Shown: positions 9,745 to 21,560 of the stretch, in pieces
How positions within the stretch are numbered: position 1 is the stretch's first letter
How the letters are laid out: the number at the start of each line of letters is the position of its first letter
Assembly: GCA_023374045.1 (NCBI GenBank)
Contig: CM041782.1
Location: 252,239,810 to 252,303,809, forward strand
Length of the DNA: 64,000 nucleotides
From: Limonium bicolor
Lineage: Eukaryota > Streptophyta > Magnoliopsida > Caryophyllales > Plumbaginaceae
Reading direction: 5' to 3'
Made by a program: the position numbers and the translations under genes
The notes under the pieces: generated by a model
What the model was told of the DNA's origin: nothing
Databases searched by the model: none
The model's input: only the letters and a program-made list of their open reading frames with translations

Positions 9745-12079
9745 GTACGCGACTCATCTATACATATGTATATATACAATATATGTATATATTATAGTTG
9801 TAACTATACGTCATTGTTTACGTACATTTCGCGTGCATGAAAAATATTACCCGACTGTAAACATTGACAATCTGGTTATTGTCATTTTTTTTGTTTACCC
9901 GTAATAGCATAGCCCTATCGTAATCCATATATGTACGCTATAATGTCCTCTTATAGCAAGGTTCCAATTATACAATACATCTCTACAATCCTCCACTTAG
10001 CTATTATTTATGTAAATGCTTGTAATGTAAGGTTATTCCTTAATAACTCCCCCGGAACATATCCTTCCACCCTTTGGCATAACGTTACATTACATTACCC
10101 AAATGTTTCTAATATATCTCGTCCAACTTGAAATTTCCTAAACAGCCCATATATACCTTCGGTAATAACAAGCTCTTCCCCCATATTTGATTATTATAAA
10201 ATCCCCCATATATATAACCACTACACTTCTAGTCTTATTAAATTATAACTATGGTCTCCAAACATTATTATGTACATATAATGTGTATATAACTTCTGAA
10301 TAGCCAATATTCATCCGGAAATTCTTATATCATCTCATATGTTTTGTTTATTTTCAGAACACCCCATATCCCATACTTGATATATTACTTACCTCATTAG
10401 TTTATAATAAAAGGTATCTTAATATTATAAAGTACATACATATGTATACTTACATTTACGGATAACCCCTCAACTTAATCAAATTTGGTTATTCACCCAC
10501 ATCTTCCTCATAATTACATTATACCCCCTTTGTCTTATAAACTTCCATTTTAATTACTTAAAACCTATATTATCACCTTAATTGTTTAAACCTCACCTTA
10601 ACCCAAAACTTCACACCGAAATTACAAGCTAACCCCTAAGGTCTTTAAGTTCCTTTCTTATACCCAAATATTTCGGTAATTAAGTTTTATACCCATAGAT
10701 TTTATAATTGTTATCCTTAATACCTAAACCATATATTATAATCATTCTTTAATTTATATCCTCAATTAAATTCCAAAACCTTTCCAGAATTTTATACTAA
10801 CCCTCTTAAGTATTAAAATTTCCGTTTTATACCCCAAAGCCTTCGGTAATTACATTACTTACCCCTAAACTTTATCATTGTCACAATTTCATACTTAACT
10901 ATATAGCATAACTCTTAATTAATTAGATCATTAAGCTTACCTCAAATTACTCTAAAAATTCCCAACAACCTCAAAGGTTCCCATATTTACATTCTTCCCA
11001 CATTAATTTCATTGATATTCCATTTATAACCTTAAGTCCCATAAACTACTACATCTACATCCTTAATTAATTTTAACCTACAGTTTTCATAAATTCTCAT
11101 ATTGCCGAACCAGCCCCACCAACATATAAATTCACTTGCATCCCCTATGTTTCGGTATTTACATATAAATCCTCATAGTTGTCATAAATGTTACATAATA
11201 ACATTTAAACTATATATTATACCCCTTAATTTATTATTAAATCACAAAACTTACCACAATTTTTTCTAAAATTCATAACAGCCCTTAGGGCTTTAGTAAT
11301 TGTATTCCAACCCACAAAAATGTCGGTAACACCCCTATATTTTTAATTACGCTTTGACCCCAATAACAATTCTTTTGATTATAAATGGTATTTATAGGGA
11401 TTATAATTTATTTGAATTATATATTAACCTTATGTTTAATTTAGTTTACACTTAAATTCATCCGTAATCTCAACAAAAGCCTCTAGGCCTCCAATTCACC
11501 CCAAAAGCTTAATGATTAACGTTTAACGCCTTAAATAACCATAATTAAATAACCTAAACACATATCCTCACTCATAAATAATCTAAACCGTCAAATGACA
11601 TTAAAATGTCCAAACCCACATATTACCCACGGCTTTCTACAGAATTTATAATTATACTATTTAATCATTTTCTTTCCTTAATCACTTATGAGATAGCCTT
11701 AATTCCATGGCTTTAAAAATAGCCTACTAATAAATTTTGAGTGACATTAAAATGTCTTCAAGATCATATTATGGTTATGATTTTGCAGCTGTTTTTACCT
11801 CAGATCTGTTTCAGTTATTTCCTTCATCATTTACGTATGAAGTAACTTTAATAGGCCATTAATGCTTAATTTCATTAATCAAATTTTCAGCCCTTAATCC
11901 TCTCCACATATTTAGGATTTAACTAGCGCACATACATACACTTGCTCTCTCGGTTTTGGTACAATTGATAATTAATTTTCGTAAGCCATCTCCCTCCATT
12001 TATAACTTATACATTATACGCTAACAGACATTAGTAACTAGTTAATAATCCAATACTTAACCTTTAGTTTTCTCCATAC
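9745..12079. other. AT-rich, LTR-like non-coding DNA between elements 1 and 2
   Basis: No supportable gene. The stretch is AT-rich with TA runs near 9765-9800, and repeated phrases such as 'ttcggtaat' and 'cccttaa' recur in it. In minus orientation it resembles chromovirus LTR text (for example a 'tttgacggtttagatt' motif) and in composition the G LTR at the right end of the window. It continues at 26447 beyond element 2. I infer an older LTR or element remnant into which elements 1 and 2 inserted. Confidence 0.4.
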
Positions 12080-15000
12080 TGTAACACCCCATCCAAAGCC
12101 TATCGTGGTTATCGCAATCTGATCACTTAATCGAATACGTCGCAGCGGAAAATAAACAACACTTGGACCTTGCCACGGTCTGATCGTTAGAATATACCGG
12201 CTTAAATGCTTACAATACTTATCCAAAAATACTTATCCAGCTTAAACATCAACATTCGTAATACCACAACCAACCGAGTACTAGTATCTTAAACATAATC
12301 CCAAACTTACATCAGTTTAATATAAACAGTCGGGTGCACAGCGCAACCCGAACTCAAAATAAATGTCCCACCCTAAGACTAACCGCTCCTACTCTCGTAG
12401 TGCGTCCTCATGGGCCTCTTACCTGCAAGTGTAAAAATAGCCCCCGAGGGGGTCAGCACGAATGCTGGTACACCCTCTCATGGCCCCCAAGCTAACGGGG
12501 CTACGACGACTAATTGTCGATAGCATGGAAATTGATTACATACACAAGCATAATATGAAGTGCAATAACAATAACCACAGATGAACATATATAGTTCACA
12601 ACCAATGAATGACTCAAGCGTTCCCTTAACAAGTGGGTTGTAACCCCCTCCTTAGTCCTCATTTCCTTAATCTTAGTTCCTTACCTTACCTTAATCTTAA
12701 TCTCAATCTTAATCTTAATCTCAATATACAAACCTTTCCTGGAAGGGATTGGTTGTAGCTTAATTCGAACCTGGATTTAGGTGATCCCACCGCACCATCT
12801 TAATGCCACCTACTCTGGACGGGAGTCCAGCGTAGCTGGGCCGGCAACCGGCCCTAGGCTACAAGTCCGAAGACAAGTCCTTAAGCGGAGGCGGATCTGA
12901 TTCAGATACCGTTCCCCCTTTTTCCTTAGCATGCATGACCGGAGATCGGTCCCGGGTTTCCTCACTCAAGTTCCAGTTAGTAGACATCTTAAACACCATG
13001 TGCTAGCTAAGCCTTAAGGGCATTAACCAACAACCATCAAACTTAACTCTTATTCTTAACTCAGTAAGTACTAAACTTGGTTAGTAACAATCTCAAGTCT
13101 CGTGGGTTAGTGTAAAGCTATCACAAACACAACGAGAATAAATATAATCCGGTTGCATGCTTTATCTTGTTTTAGTCATAGCAATTAAACAGATAGCACA
13201 CAAGCGAGGGACACCTCGTTAGCAAGCAGGTCACAAGAAGGATTGTACCGTTCACCGTCGATCGTTGTTCGTTCAACCTTCTTCGGGGTCCCAATTCACA
13301 AACCTAAAACATTCATTCATTTTTAGGTTATTAGTTATTTGCACCTACTTAACTCACTTAGTCTCTAAAGATTCCCATTTAACAACCTCTCAAGTCTTTG
13401 CCACATAGCTTACAATCTTAACTTTAAACATTTAAAACTTACACTTAACTTAACTTAGTTCCTTAAGTTCTTAGTGTCCCAATCATTACCCACCAAAGGT
13501 ATACCTTATTACCTAGTACCATTCTTAGAATTTAAAATTTCTTTTTTTTTTAAGTGTAAAGGGCCGTCCGACCCACCGTCCGACCCACCCTCTGGGTCGG
13601 ACCATTCCAGTAACTTTCGGGTTTGGAAAACCCTACATGTCCGACCCAACCAACTGGGTCGGACCATTACAGAAACTTTCCGTCTTCTAAAACCTCTCAT
13701 GTCCGACCCACGTCCGACCCAACCTTCTGGGTCGGACCATTCCAGAAACTTATTTGCCCTTTGAAAATCACCCGTCCGACCCATGTCCGACCCAACCTTC
13801 TGGGTCGGACCATTCCAGAAACTTTCCCTGGCGTTAAACAGAGGCCGTCCGACCCAAACTTGGGTCGGACCCCTGGGTCGGACGCCACTAAATCATGCCC
13901 AAACTTTGCCAAATCTTTTCTAAACCTTTCCTCAAGCCATCCAATATGTTCTAACATCCTTTAGACCCTTAAACCCACCTTAGAGCATCCTCCAAACTCC
14001 TTAAATCATTCACCAAGTTTCACCTTGATCATTATACATTTTCCTTGTAATAATGCCACACTTGTAATGCTTTCCTCTAGGTTTCTAGGTGGTGGTTCAT
14101 ACCTAATGTAACCACTATGCCAAATGTTTTCTTCACCACTATAACATCATCTCCCAAGCATCCTCTCACTATCTAAAACTCTTTTAAGCATTTACTAAAA
14201 GTTCCTTCACAAGTTTAAACTTCCATCATCAACACATTATTTCCTTCCTAGTTGTGCACAACATTTACCTAAGTCCTAAACACCCAATACATTCTCTTGA
14301 TTCCTAAATCTTCCATGGTGATACCTAAGTCATTATAAGTCATTAAATTCCCTTAGAATATCTTAAACACTTAAACTCTCCTTTAAATTTCGCCATGGGT
14401 TCTCTAGTATATAGTACCTCCTAACACATGGTTTTTCTCCATCAACAACCAATACCACACAAATTCTCATCACAACACCTTAACACACAATTTACACTAA
14501 AACTTCACCACATCATCATGTATTGCTTAAACTCAAAATGCTTGGCACTTAGGCCCTTAAATGACAATAATCTTAACCACTGAATTTCCACATATATTTG
14601 CCTTCAACCTGCGAATACACTCAACAAGGCTCCCATTGAAATAAAATGCTTCTTGTACTTCACCTTTATATTCTTAAACTATCTCTTTTCTCATTTGCTC
14701 CTTAGTCACAAGTTCACAAGTATAGTCATCATTCTCCTAGGTCTTATAGCACCTTCCCAATATAAGCTCTACACTAAACTCATCATATATCTAAATCCCA
14801 TTCCCTTAAACAACAAAAACCTTAAGGTAAGTAATTTACCTTGTTTCTCACAAGCTTAAAAGCTTTTCTCCTTAGGTTTTCTTTGTTCAATCTCGGTCAC
14901 CAATGTGATTCTCCTTGCCAATGTTCTAACCAATATCCAATGACTCCAATGAGTACTAGATAACACATTAACCCTAAGGAACAAACCCTAGGTTAAAAAT

Positions 15001-16138
15001 ATGCTTTAAGGTATTAATGTGATTATTTTACCTGGTTTTCTCAAGACAAACTTGGGTATGAAGCAAGAAGGACCTCCTCTCTCCTTTGAAGAGTAGAAAA
15101 CAAGCTAGAAAAAGGCATAAACATGGGGTTCCATGAGTATATATTTTCGGACATGTGAAGAAAATGGTGGAAACCTAGATTTCTTACACTTTCTTTACCT
15201 TAAGAGAATGGAGATGCCAATGGAGTCTCCAAACTTGAATTTCCTCCTCTAATGGTGGTTTTACTTGGCACCAAAATGAAGCTTTTGAAGTTTTGAAAAG
15301 ATAGAAAGAAGGAGCTTGAGCTAACTAAGAGGAATATGTATTTGTTTGGATTTGGAGCTTAAATGAGCAAGTAGTGTGCAAGAGAAGATGGAGCTTTCAT
15401 GGAGTTGAGTTCTACGTGAATGGAGAAGAGAAAGAGAGCAAGAAATCGTGGGAAACAAGGGAGAATGAAGAAGTGAGGAGAGAGGTAAGTAAAATGTGAT
15501 ATTTATCTTAAAAGGGTGAATAGTGTTTTTACTTTATAACTTACTTGTTTTTGCTTCCTCTTTACTTAGCTAGATAAGTGTGGTGAGTCACACTTAAAAA
15601 ACCGGCCCCCTTTTATGAATGAGGGTAATTAAGTCTTTGTTGACCAAATGTCTCACTTATATAGACTTATGTTATAAACTAGCTTAATTAATCACTATTC
15701 ATCAAAAACAAGGTACATTGTTGTGAAATTTTGATTTCCCCTTGATATAGACCTCCAAATGTGATACTATATAGTACACATATTAATTAAAGAGTAATGA
15801 TGGACATTTAGCCATTCAAAACTCATTTATAAGACAATTTTTCAAAAACGTGCTTTAAGACTCCTTAAAGCACATTTTGTGTTTTAACTGTTTTCAAGCT
15901 TGGTGTTCTTTGGTAATTGACCTAAAATGACCATTAGGATATTAGTAAGGTCTTAGGACAATATTGGGTACTCTCCCATGTCTCTCCAAGCTTAGAGCAC
16001 GTTTTTGTCAAAAACTGCTCTTTTGGGTTTCCTTATATTTTCTTTGATTAGAAATGTTTCTTAATGTTTCTAAGGCATTATTAGCCTCTTATATCTTAGT
16101 TTATCATTTGAACACCATATCTAAATTTGGGGTATTCA
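12080..16138 (-). repeat. 3' LTR of element 2
   Basis: 4059 bp, collinear with 22434-26446. It contains the structured block (12440-12527), an imperfect hairpin near 12729-12759, a poly-T run at about 13542, the hairpin minisatellite (13558-13893), and a 'gagtatatattttcgg' motif near 15136 that reads TATATA on the minus strand and might be a promoter element. No genes seen. Confidence 0.9.
13558..13893 (-). repeat. Hairpin minisatellite in element 2 3' LTR
   Basis: About four units of 80-85 bp built on GTCCGACCC paired with GGGTCGGAC, ending 'ccattccagaaacttt'. Element 1 has GACCGACCC/GGGTCGGTC instead, so both arms changed together. Confidence 0.88.
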
Positions 16139-16155
16139 ATCTACCCCCTTAAAAG
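16139..16155 (-). other. Polypurine tract of element 2
   Basis: The minus strand reads CTTTTAAGGGGGTAGAT directly before the TGAA start of the 3' LTR, the expected plus-strand primer. A second near-identical tract lies at 16399-16415. Confidence 0.85.
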
Positions 16156-16398
16156 AACTTTGTCCTCAAAGTTCCACATGTGCTTAACCATTCACGGTAC
16201 ACATTTCTCTTAATCTTAATACCACATCTTATATTCACATTCATACATCTCAAGACTCAAAGGTCAATCTCAAATACAATACATAAGTATTATACATAAC
16301 TCAAACTTACACGAAGTGTAGCAACTTACACAAATTCACATCTTAAAACCAAACAAACGACAAACATGATCGTTTCCTAACTCAAAAAGGAGGAAGCT

Positions 16399-16415
16399 CT
16401 ACCCCCCTTAAAATG
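16399..16415 (-). repeat. Second polypurine-like tract, element 2
   Basis: The minus strand contains TTTTAAGGGGGGTAGAG, about 250 bp upstream of the LTR-adjacent tract and just after the pol stop codon. The same duplicate occurs in F (near 60463) and E (near 49382). Confidence 0.65.
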
Positions 16416-16444
16416 GGGTACACCCCGTACCCTATACAGACAAT

Positions 16445-19400
16445 CTAGTCGGTAAATAAAGAAGGGTACTTCGCCCTCATCTTATCCTCTAATTCCCACG
16501 TGGCCTCTTCGACATCCTGGTTAGACAGAGAACCTTCACCAGTCGCACTGACTTATGGCGAGTGTCCCTAGTCTTACTGTCCAAGATTCTCTGAGGAGTC
16601 TCCAGGATCTCATATTTGGTTCTAAAGTCAACCTCTCAGGTTCTAACACATGGGAGGGGTGGTGCATGTATTTCTTAGCTGTGAAACATGAAAAACATCA
16701 TGCATTTACCAGCTCAGCAGGTAAATTCAACCTGTAAGCAACCGGGCCCACCCGCTCCGTAATCTCATAAGGACCAACAAATTTCGGGCTAGTTTGCCCT
16801 TCTGCCCAAACCTGAATACACCCTTCATCGGTGATACTCGCAGAAATACCCGGTCGCCCACTGCGAACTCCAGGTCCCGTCGTCGAACATCAGCATACGA
16901 CTTCTGCCTATCTTGAGCAGCTTTCATGTTCTCCCTGATTTGCTGAACTTCAGCCTTAACTTGTTCTAAGTACTCTGGTCCTATAATGACCGTCTCACTC
17001 GACTCATCCCAGCAGAGCGGTGTACGACATGGTCTAAAGTACAACGCTTGAAAAGGTGCCATCTTGATCGAAGCGTGATAGCTATTGTTGTATGAAAACT
17101 CGATCAGATGCAATCTGTCAATCCAACTGCCCTGGAAGTCTAAGGCACATGCTCTCAGCATGTCCTCGGGTCTGAATAGTACGCTCAGTCTGGACCATCT
17201 GTCTGAGGATGGAACGCGGTACTCAGCTTGAGTTCTTACCAACGCTTCTCTGGTAGCTCTCCAGTACCTCGAAAGGAATCTGGTATCTCTATCTGACACT
17301 ATGGTCTTTGGTATGCCGTGATGTCTCATGATTTTTCTCAATAACTCTAATTTGGTCACCTTCCAAGTATCCTTCATCGGTATGAATCGGGCTACTTTGG
17401 TAAGGCGATCCACCACCAACCCATATCATGTTGAGACTCCCCTAGCAGGTGGAAGCCCACAACGAAGTCCATGGAGATATCATGGAACTTCCACTCCAGA
17501 ACTGGCATCGACTGTACCATTCCGCCCGGTCGTTTGTGCTCGAATTTCACCTTCTAGCATGTGAGACACCTCAAGACGAACTCGGTAACATCTGTCTTCA
17601 TCCCCGACCACCAGAAGTATCTCTTCATGTCTTATACATTTTAGAGGCTCCCGGATGGATGGAAACTGAAGAACAGTGATTCTCTAAGTATACGGTCTTT
17701 CAGATCCGTGTTACCTCGTGGTATGCATAATCGGCCCTTAAGTCTGATCAGATCATCATCATGAAGTCTGAAGCGTATTTCGACTCTCAAATGTACCATC
17801 TGTCAGCTTCTGTCTGACCTCTCTCATATACTCATCTGTCCTCTGAGCCTCTCGCACCTCATCAACCAAGCTGGAGAAAGAAACTAGCGAATGGAGTGAG
17901 TGTGCTCGACGGCTCAGGGCATCTGCTACAACATTGGCCTTCCCTTCTTTGTATTGGAGGTCAATGTCATAGTCTTTCAGAAACTCTAACCATCTCCTCT
18001 GTCGAAGATTTAACTCCTTCTGAGTGAATAGTATTTCAAACTTTTATGATCGGTGTAGATCGTGACACTAACCCCATATAAGTAGTGGCGCCATATCTTC
18101 AGAGCGAAGACTACAGCTCCCAGCTCAAAATCATGTGTGGGGTAGTTCTCCTCATGTTTCTTCAACTGGCGTGAGGCATATGCCACCACCTTGCCATGTT
18201 GCATGAGCACGCAACCCAGCCCTCTGCCGGATGCATCACAATAAACTCAAAGCCCTCTGTACCGTCTGGAATTGTCAGTACCGGTGCAGTGGTCAGCGAG
18301 TCCTTCAAGCGCTGAAATGATCTCTCACAGTCATCTGTCCACAGAAATGGTGCATCCTTCTTCATCAGACTGGTCATCGGCTTCGCGACCTTGCTGAAAT
18401 CTCTAACAAACCTCCTGTAGTAACCTGCTAGACCGAGAAAGCTCGGAGTGTCGGTAATAGTCTTCGGCCTTGGCCAGGTACGTACAGCATCAATCTTGCT
18501 GGATCCACTGCGATCCAGCATCTGAGATGACATGACCTAGGAAAGAGACCTGGTCAAGCCAAAACTCACACTTGGAGAACTTAGCATATAGCTGGTTCTC
18601 CCTCAATATTTCCAATACCTTCCTCAGATGTTCCTCATGTTCAGCTTGACTTTGAATATATCAGAATGTCATCAATAAAAACCACAACCGATTGTCCAGC
18701 TGCTCCCGGAACAAGCGGTTCATCAGGTCCATAAACTTCGCTGGTGCGTTCGACAAACCGAACGGCATCACTGTAAACTCATAGTGGCCGTATCGTGTCC
18801 GGAATGCCGTCTTCTCAATGTCTCCCTCCTTAATGGCTATCTGATGATACCCGATCTGAGATCAATCTTGGAAAACACAGATGCTCCCTTCAACTGATCG
18901 AACAGGTCGTCAATGCGGGGTAGTGGGTACTTATTCTTCACTGTCACTGCATTCAGCTCTCTGTAGTCGATGCAGAGGCGAAGACTACCATCCTTCTTCT
19001 TCACGAAGAGGACTGGCGCTCCCCATGGGACACACTTGGTCTAATGAATCCCTCATCCAACAAATCTTTCAATTGTTCCTTTAATTCGTCATTTCTGCCG
19101 GAGCCATGCGGTATGGTGCTTTGGCTATTGGTCGGTACCAGGTAGCAGCTCAATGGTGAACTCTACTCCCGAGTGGGTGGCATGCCGGGCAGTTCCCGTG
19201 GAAATAGATCGGGGAACTCCGACACTACCGGTAAGTCGGGGTCGAATCAGGGTCCTCTCTATGTCCTGTACATAGCAGAGGTATACTTCTTCCTTTCTCC
19301 TTAATTCTCTATGCATTGCCATGGCGGTGATGATCTTAGTCGAAGGCTCTCTGGGCCTCTGGCGGTATGATATTGTTACCCCAGACGGACTCCTGAGCAG

Positions 19401-19784
19401 CAATCTATGCTCGGCGCAGAGGATACGTCCTTGTGCCGCTCCAACCAGTTCATCCCGAAGATAACATCAAATCCTAGCTTACTGAACTCAATGAAACTGA
19501 CTGGGAAGTCTTCCCCCTTAATTCTGATGGTGGCCCCTCGGTAGTAACGAGTGCAACGAACCTTCTCCTTAGACGGGAGCGTAACCGTGAAGTCGGGTAG
19601 CTCATCAGCGCCAGCCCCAACCTGCTCGCAAATGATGCAGAGACAAAGGTATGCGAGGCCCCTGAGTGGAAGAGAACTGATGCCTCAATCCCATTGATCG
19701 GAAAGGTGCCGGTGAGGATAGTACCGCTGGCGTCGGCCTGTGCTGTGAGTATGCTTAGTGCACCTTCCGTACCGAGTCCATAAC
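16445..19784 (-). pseudogene. pol: pol of element 2: protease, RT, RNase H, integrase, chromodomain
   Basis: The predicted exon starts at 19784 behind CAATTAG/GTTATGG and ends at a TAG (16445-16447). Protease reads LFHSGASHTF: the catalytic Asp is His (codon 19666-19668). RT keeps [17 protein letters not shown] near 18990 and FIDD at 18668-18679. RNase H spans roughly 18010-18530 with frameshifts. In integrase, VSDRDTRF is present, but two offsetting indels near 17165-17240 replace the [11 protein letters not shown] segment carrying the catalytic Glu. The GPY/F-type C-terminus leads to a chromodomain of the LVKVLW...EEATWELEDKMRAKYP type (16448-16546), broken by one missing base. Chromodomains of this kind guide insertion into heterochromatin. 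Confidence 0.88.
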
Positions 19785-19939
19785 CTAATTGTGTTCACAA
19801 GCTCCATGAGTACTGATGGTATAACAAGAGTCATAATCAATTATATGAACAACACTGTTATTTTATTCATGACCATCCTGTTTACAACATGTGCTTCAAT
19901 CTTACATCTCTTTTCTCATCTCATTCTAACATTATATGG

Positions 19940-20671
19940 CTAATATTGTCTAAAGGTTAGGTTTAATCTTCCTGGTCTCATATGCGTCGCATTGATTACT
20001 GCTGACGGTGCTGTATTTAGCTTGATTCTCTTAATTCCATGGTATAACATCCTTGATTCTCCTCCCAAAATTAATACATCACCTGACTTAAGTACTATCT
20101 TATCTGCACGGTCCGACGCTTCTGCTCGCCGTATAAAAACTCCGCATCATCTCCAATGGACCAAGACACTACGGGTATCCCTCTTTCAAGAGACTCCGTT
20201 GTCTCGTCCTTATCCTGGTGTAGTCCCAGTTTCCCATCTTTTTCGTAGAAGTTTACAATGCAAATGTCTGGCTGGATGTCTGGAATCGGTTCAGCTTCCA
20301 ACTGCTGAGCGATTTCCATGACTTGTGTAATGACTGGATGGAACTTCGGGTATTCCCGGTGGTGAGACTCCATCTTGCTCCCTTGTGGTTGGTAATTCTT
20401 GGCATACGGATTCCAATCCTTGCCCAAGCTCATCATCTTTAATTTCATCTTTGCCCCTGGGTACTCCGGTGTGTAAAAACCTCCCGGTCCCATTCCTAGT
20501 TGATTGCATCTCCTGATGATGGCTATTTGTGCTTCGGGTGTCAGGTATCCCCTTAATAAAATCTACCTGGGCGGATAACCTGACATTGTTCGGTTGGAAA
20601 GTGTATGGTTTTCGATGTCGGTGTGCTCCGGGCTAGATGTAGATGGTATAGGGTAGCAGACGTTGAATCTC
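19940..20671 (-). CDS. AlkB-type Fe(II)/2-oxoglutarate dioxygenase inside element 2
   Basis: Second, independent copy of the AlkB exon: acceptor CACTTTAG/GAGATTC (exon start 20671), stop TAG at 19940-19942. GPGGFYTPEYPG, KLKMMSLGKDWNPYAK, NFYEKDGKLGLHQDKDE, PVVSWSIGDDAEFLYG, GDVLILGGESRMLYHGI and RPGRLNLTFRQY are all present. Differences from element 1 are mostly conservative (R/K, I/V, V/M, A/T), and every catalytic residue is kept (HxD, distal His, both Arg). Single-base shifts occur near the exon start, near 20605 and near 20113, the last of which cuts the frame after GEQKR. The gene lies between gag and protease exactly as in element 1, so it belongs to the family and is not a chance insertion. 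Substrate unknown; RNA or DNA N-methyl bases are the family norm. Confidence 0.9.
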
Positions 20672-20802
20672 CTAAAGTGGTAGTAGGTCATGTCTTACTT
20701 AAGTTCTAATCTCATCTCATTTTTACTTAACTCATTTGTTCACCAAACATGCATGATATGCGGTAAGCAGGTAGTTTTATTACTAAATGGTTATAGTGGT
20801 AC
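20672..20802 (-). other. Predicted intron joining gag to the AlkB exon (element 2)
   Basis: Donor CCAG/GTACCAC at 20802 and acceptor CCACTTTAG/GAGA at 20672, 131 bp. Same sites and phase as element 1. Skipping to the pol acceptor instead would remove 19785-20802 (1018 bp). Confidence 0.65.
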
Positions 20803-21142
20803 CTGGCCTCGATGAGGGCTCAGGCTCATCGTCCCGGTCCACCATGTGTAGAGTGGGCCCCGTCTTCTGGGTCACCCGTGGTTTCTTGTCCGCCGGCTGC
20901 TGCACTTTCCTCTGACGTCAGATCCAGCTCCCTGATCGGTCTTGCCCTTGCCCCTGGTATCGGGCCTATAGGCTCTGCTAGCAGGGTTCCGGTAACACTC
21001 GTAAGCTCGATGTCCATAACTCCGCAGAAGTTGCACTCCACCTTGTTTCCCTTACAGTCGAGCCCGGGGTGGTCCTTGTGACACCATCTACAGATGAAGC
21101 GTCGCTGGTAGCCACCACCGGCTCCCCTCTCAGTCTCAGATC

Positions 21143-21222
21143 CTGATGATTCATATTGTCAATTCTCATATCTCAAACGGTTACTAATTTATTTCTTAAC
21201 TCATTCAATATCAATTTCCTAC
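21143..21222 (-). other. Predicted gag intron 2 of element 2 (80 bp)
   Basis: Donor AAAGG/GTAGGA at 21222 and acceptor CATCAG/GATCTG at 21143. Same position and phase 1 as the 79-bp intron of element 1, although much of the interior has drifted. Confidence 0.7.
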
Positions 21223-21474
21223 CCTTTGGCGCCTTAGAGCGCAGGGGTGTAGCTGCAATAGCGTATGTCAGCTTCAATGGCTCTTCCGAAGCCTTCTCCT
21301 TTTCCTCCTTCCCTTCGGGTTCTGATTTTTCTGGGCCTGAGGCTGGTACTTTTGTTTCTTGTACCCTCCTTGCCCTTGACTCTCTGAGCTTTTACCAGCA
21401 CTCTTCCTCTTAGCATTCTCCTCGTCCCTCAGCTGGACGGTAATCTCAACCTTAGCAGCGGCATGATAGCACTC

Positions 21475-21560
21475 CTGCTTTTCCATAGTATTAGTCACAC
21501 TTATTTCTCATAATCTAAATCTTATTCATCACTTACTCAAATCTCAATCATTCTTATTAC
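21475..21560 (-). other. gag intron 1 of element 2 (86 bp, absent from element 1)
   Basis: Minus-strand sequence between TTGCAG and GAGTGC: starts GTAATAAG, has a branch-like GACTAATAC near its end, and ends AAAGCAG. Removing it gives exactly the uninterrupted element 1 sequence and an LQ/ECYHAAAK join in phase 0. Retained, the frame stops eight codons in. Confidence 0.85.

Noticed and set aside
13474..13964. Overlapping frames on both strands with repeated Arg-Pro-Thr peptides
   Set aside because: They are translations of the GTCCGACCC hairpin minisatellite; both strands stay open because of its composition.
15130..15150. TATA box for the LTR promoter
   Set aside because: TATATA is present in elements 1 and 2 but missing at the same place in E, and no start site is known; mentioned only as a possibility.
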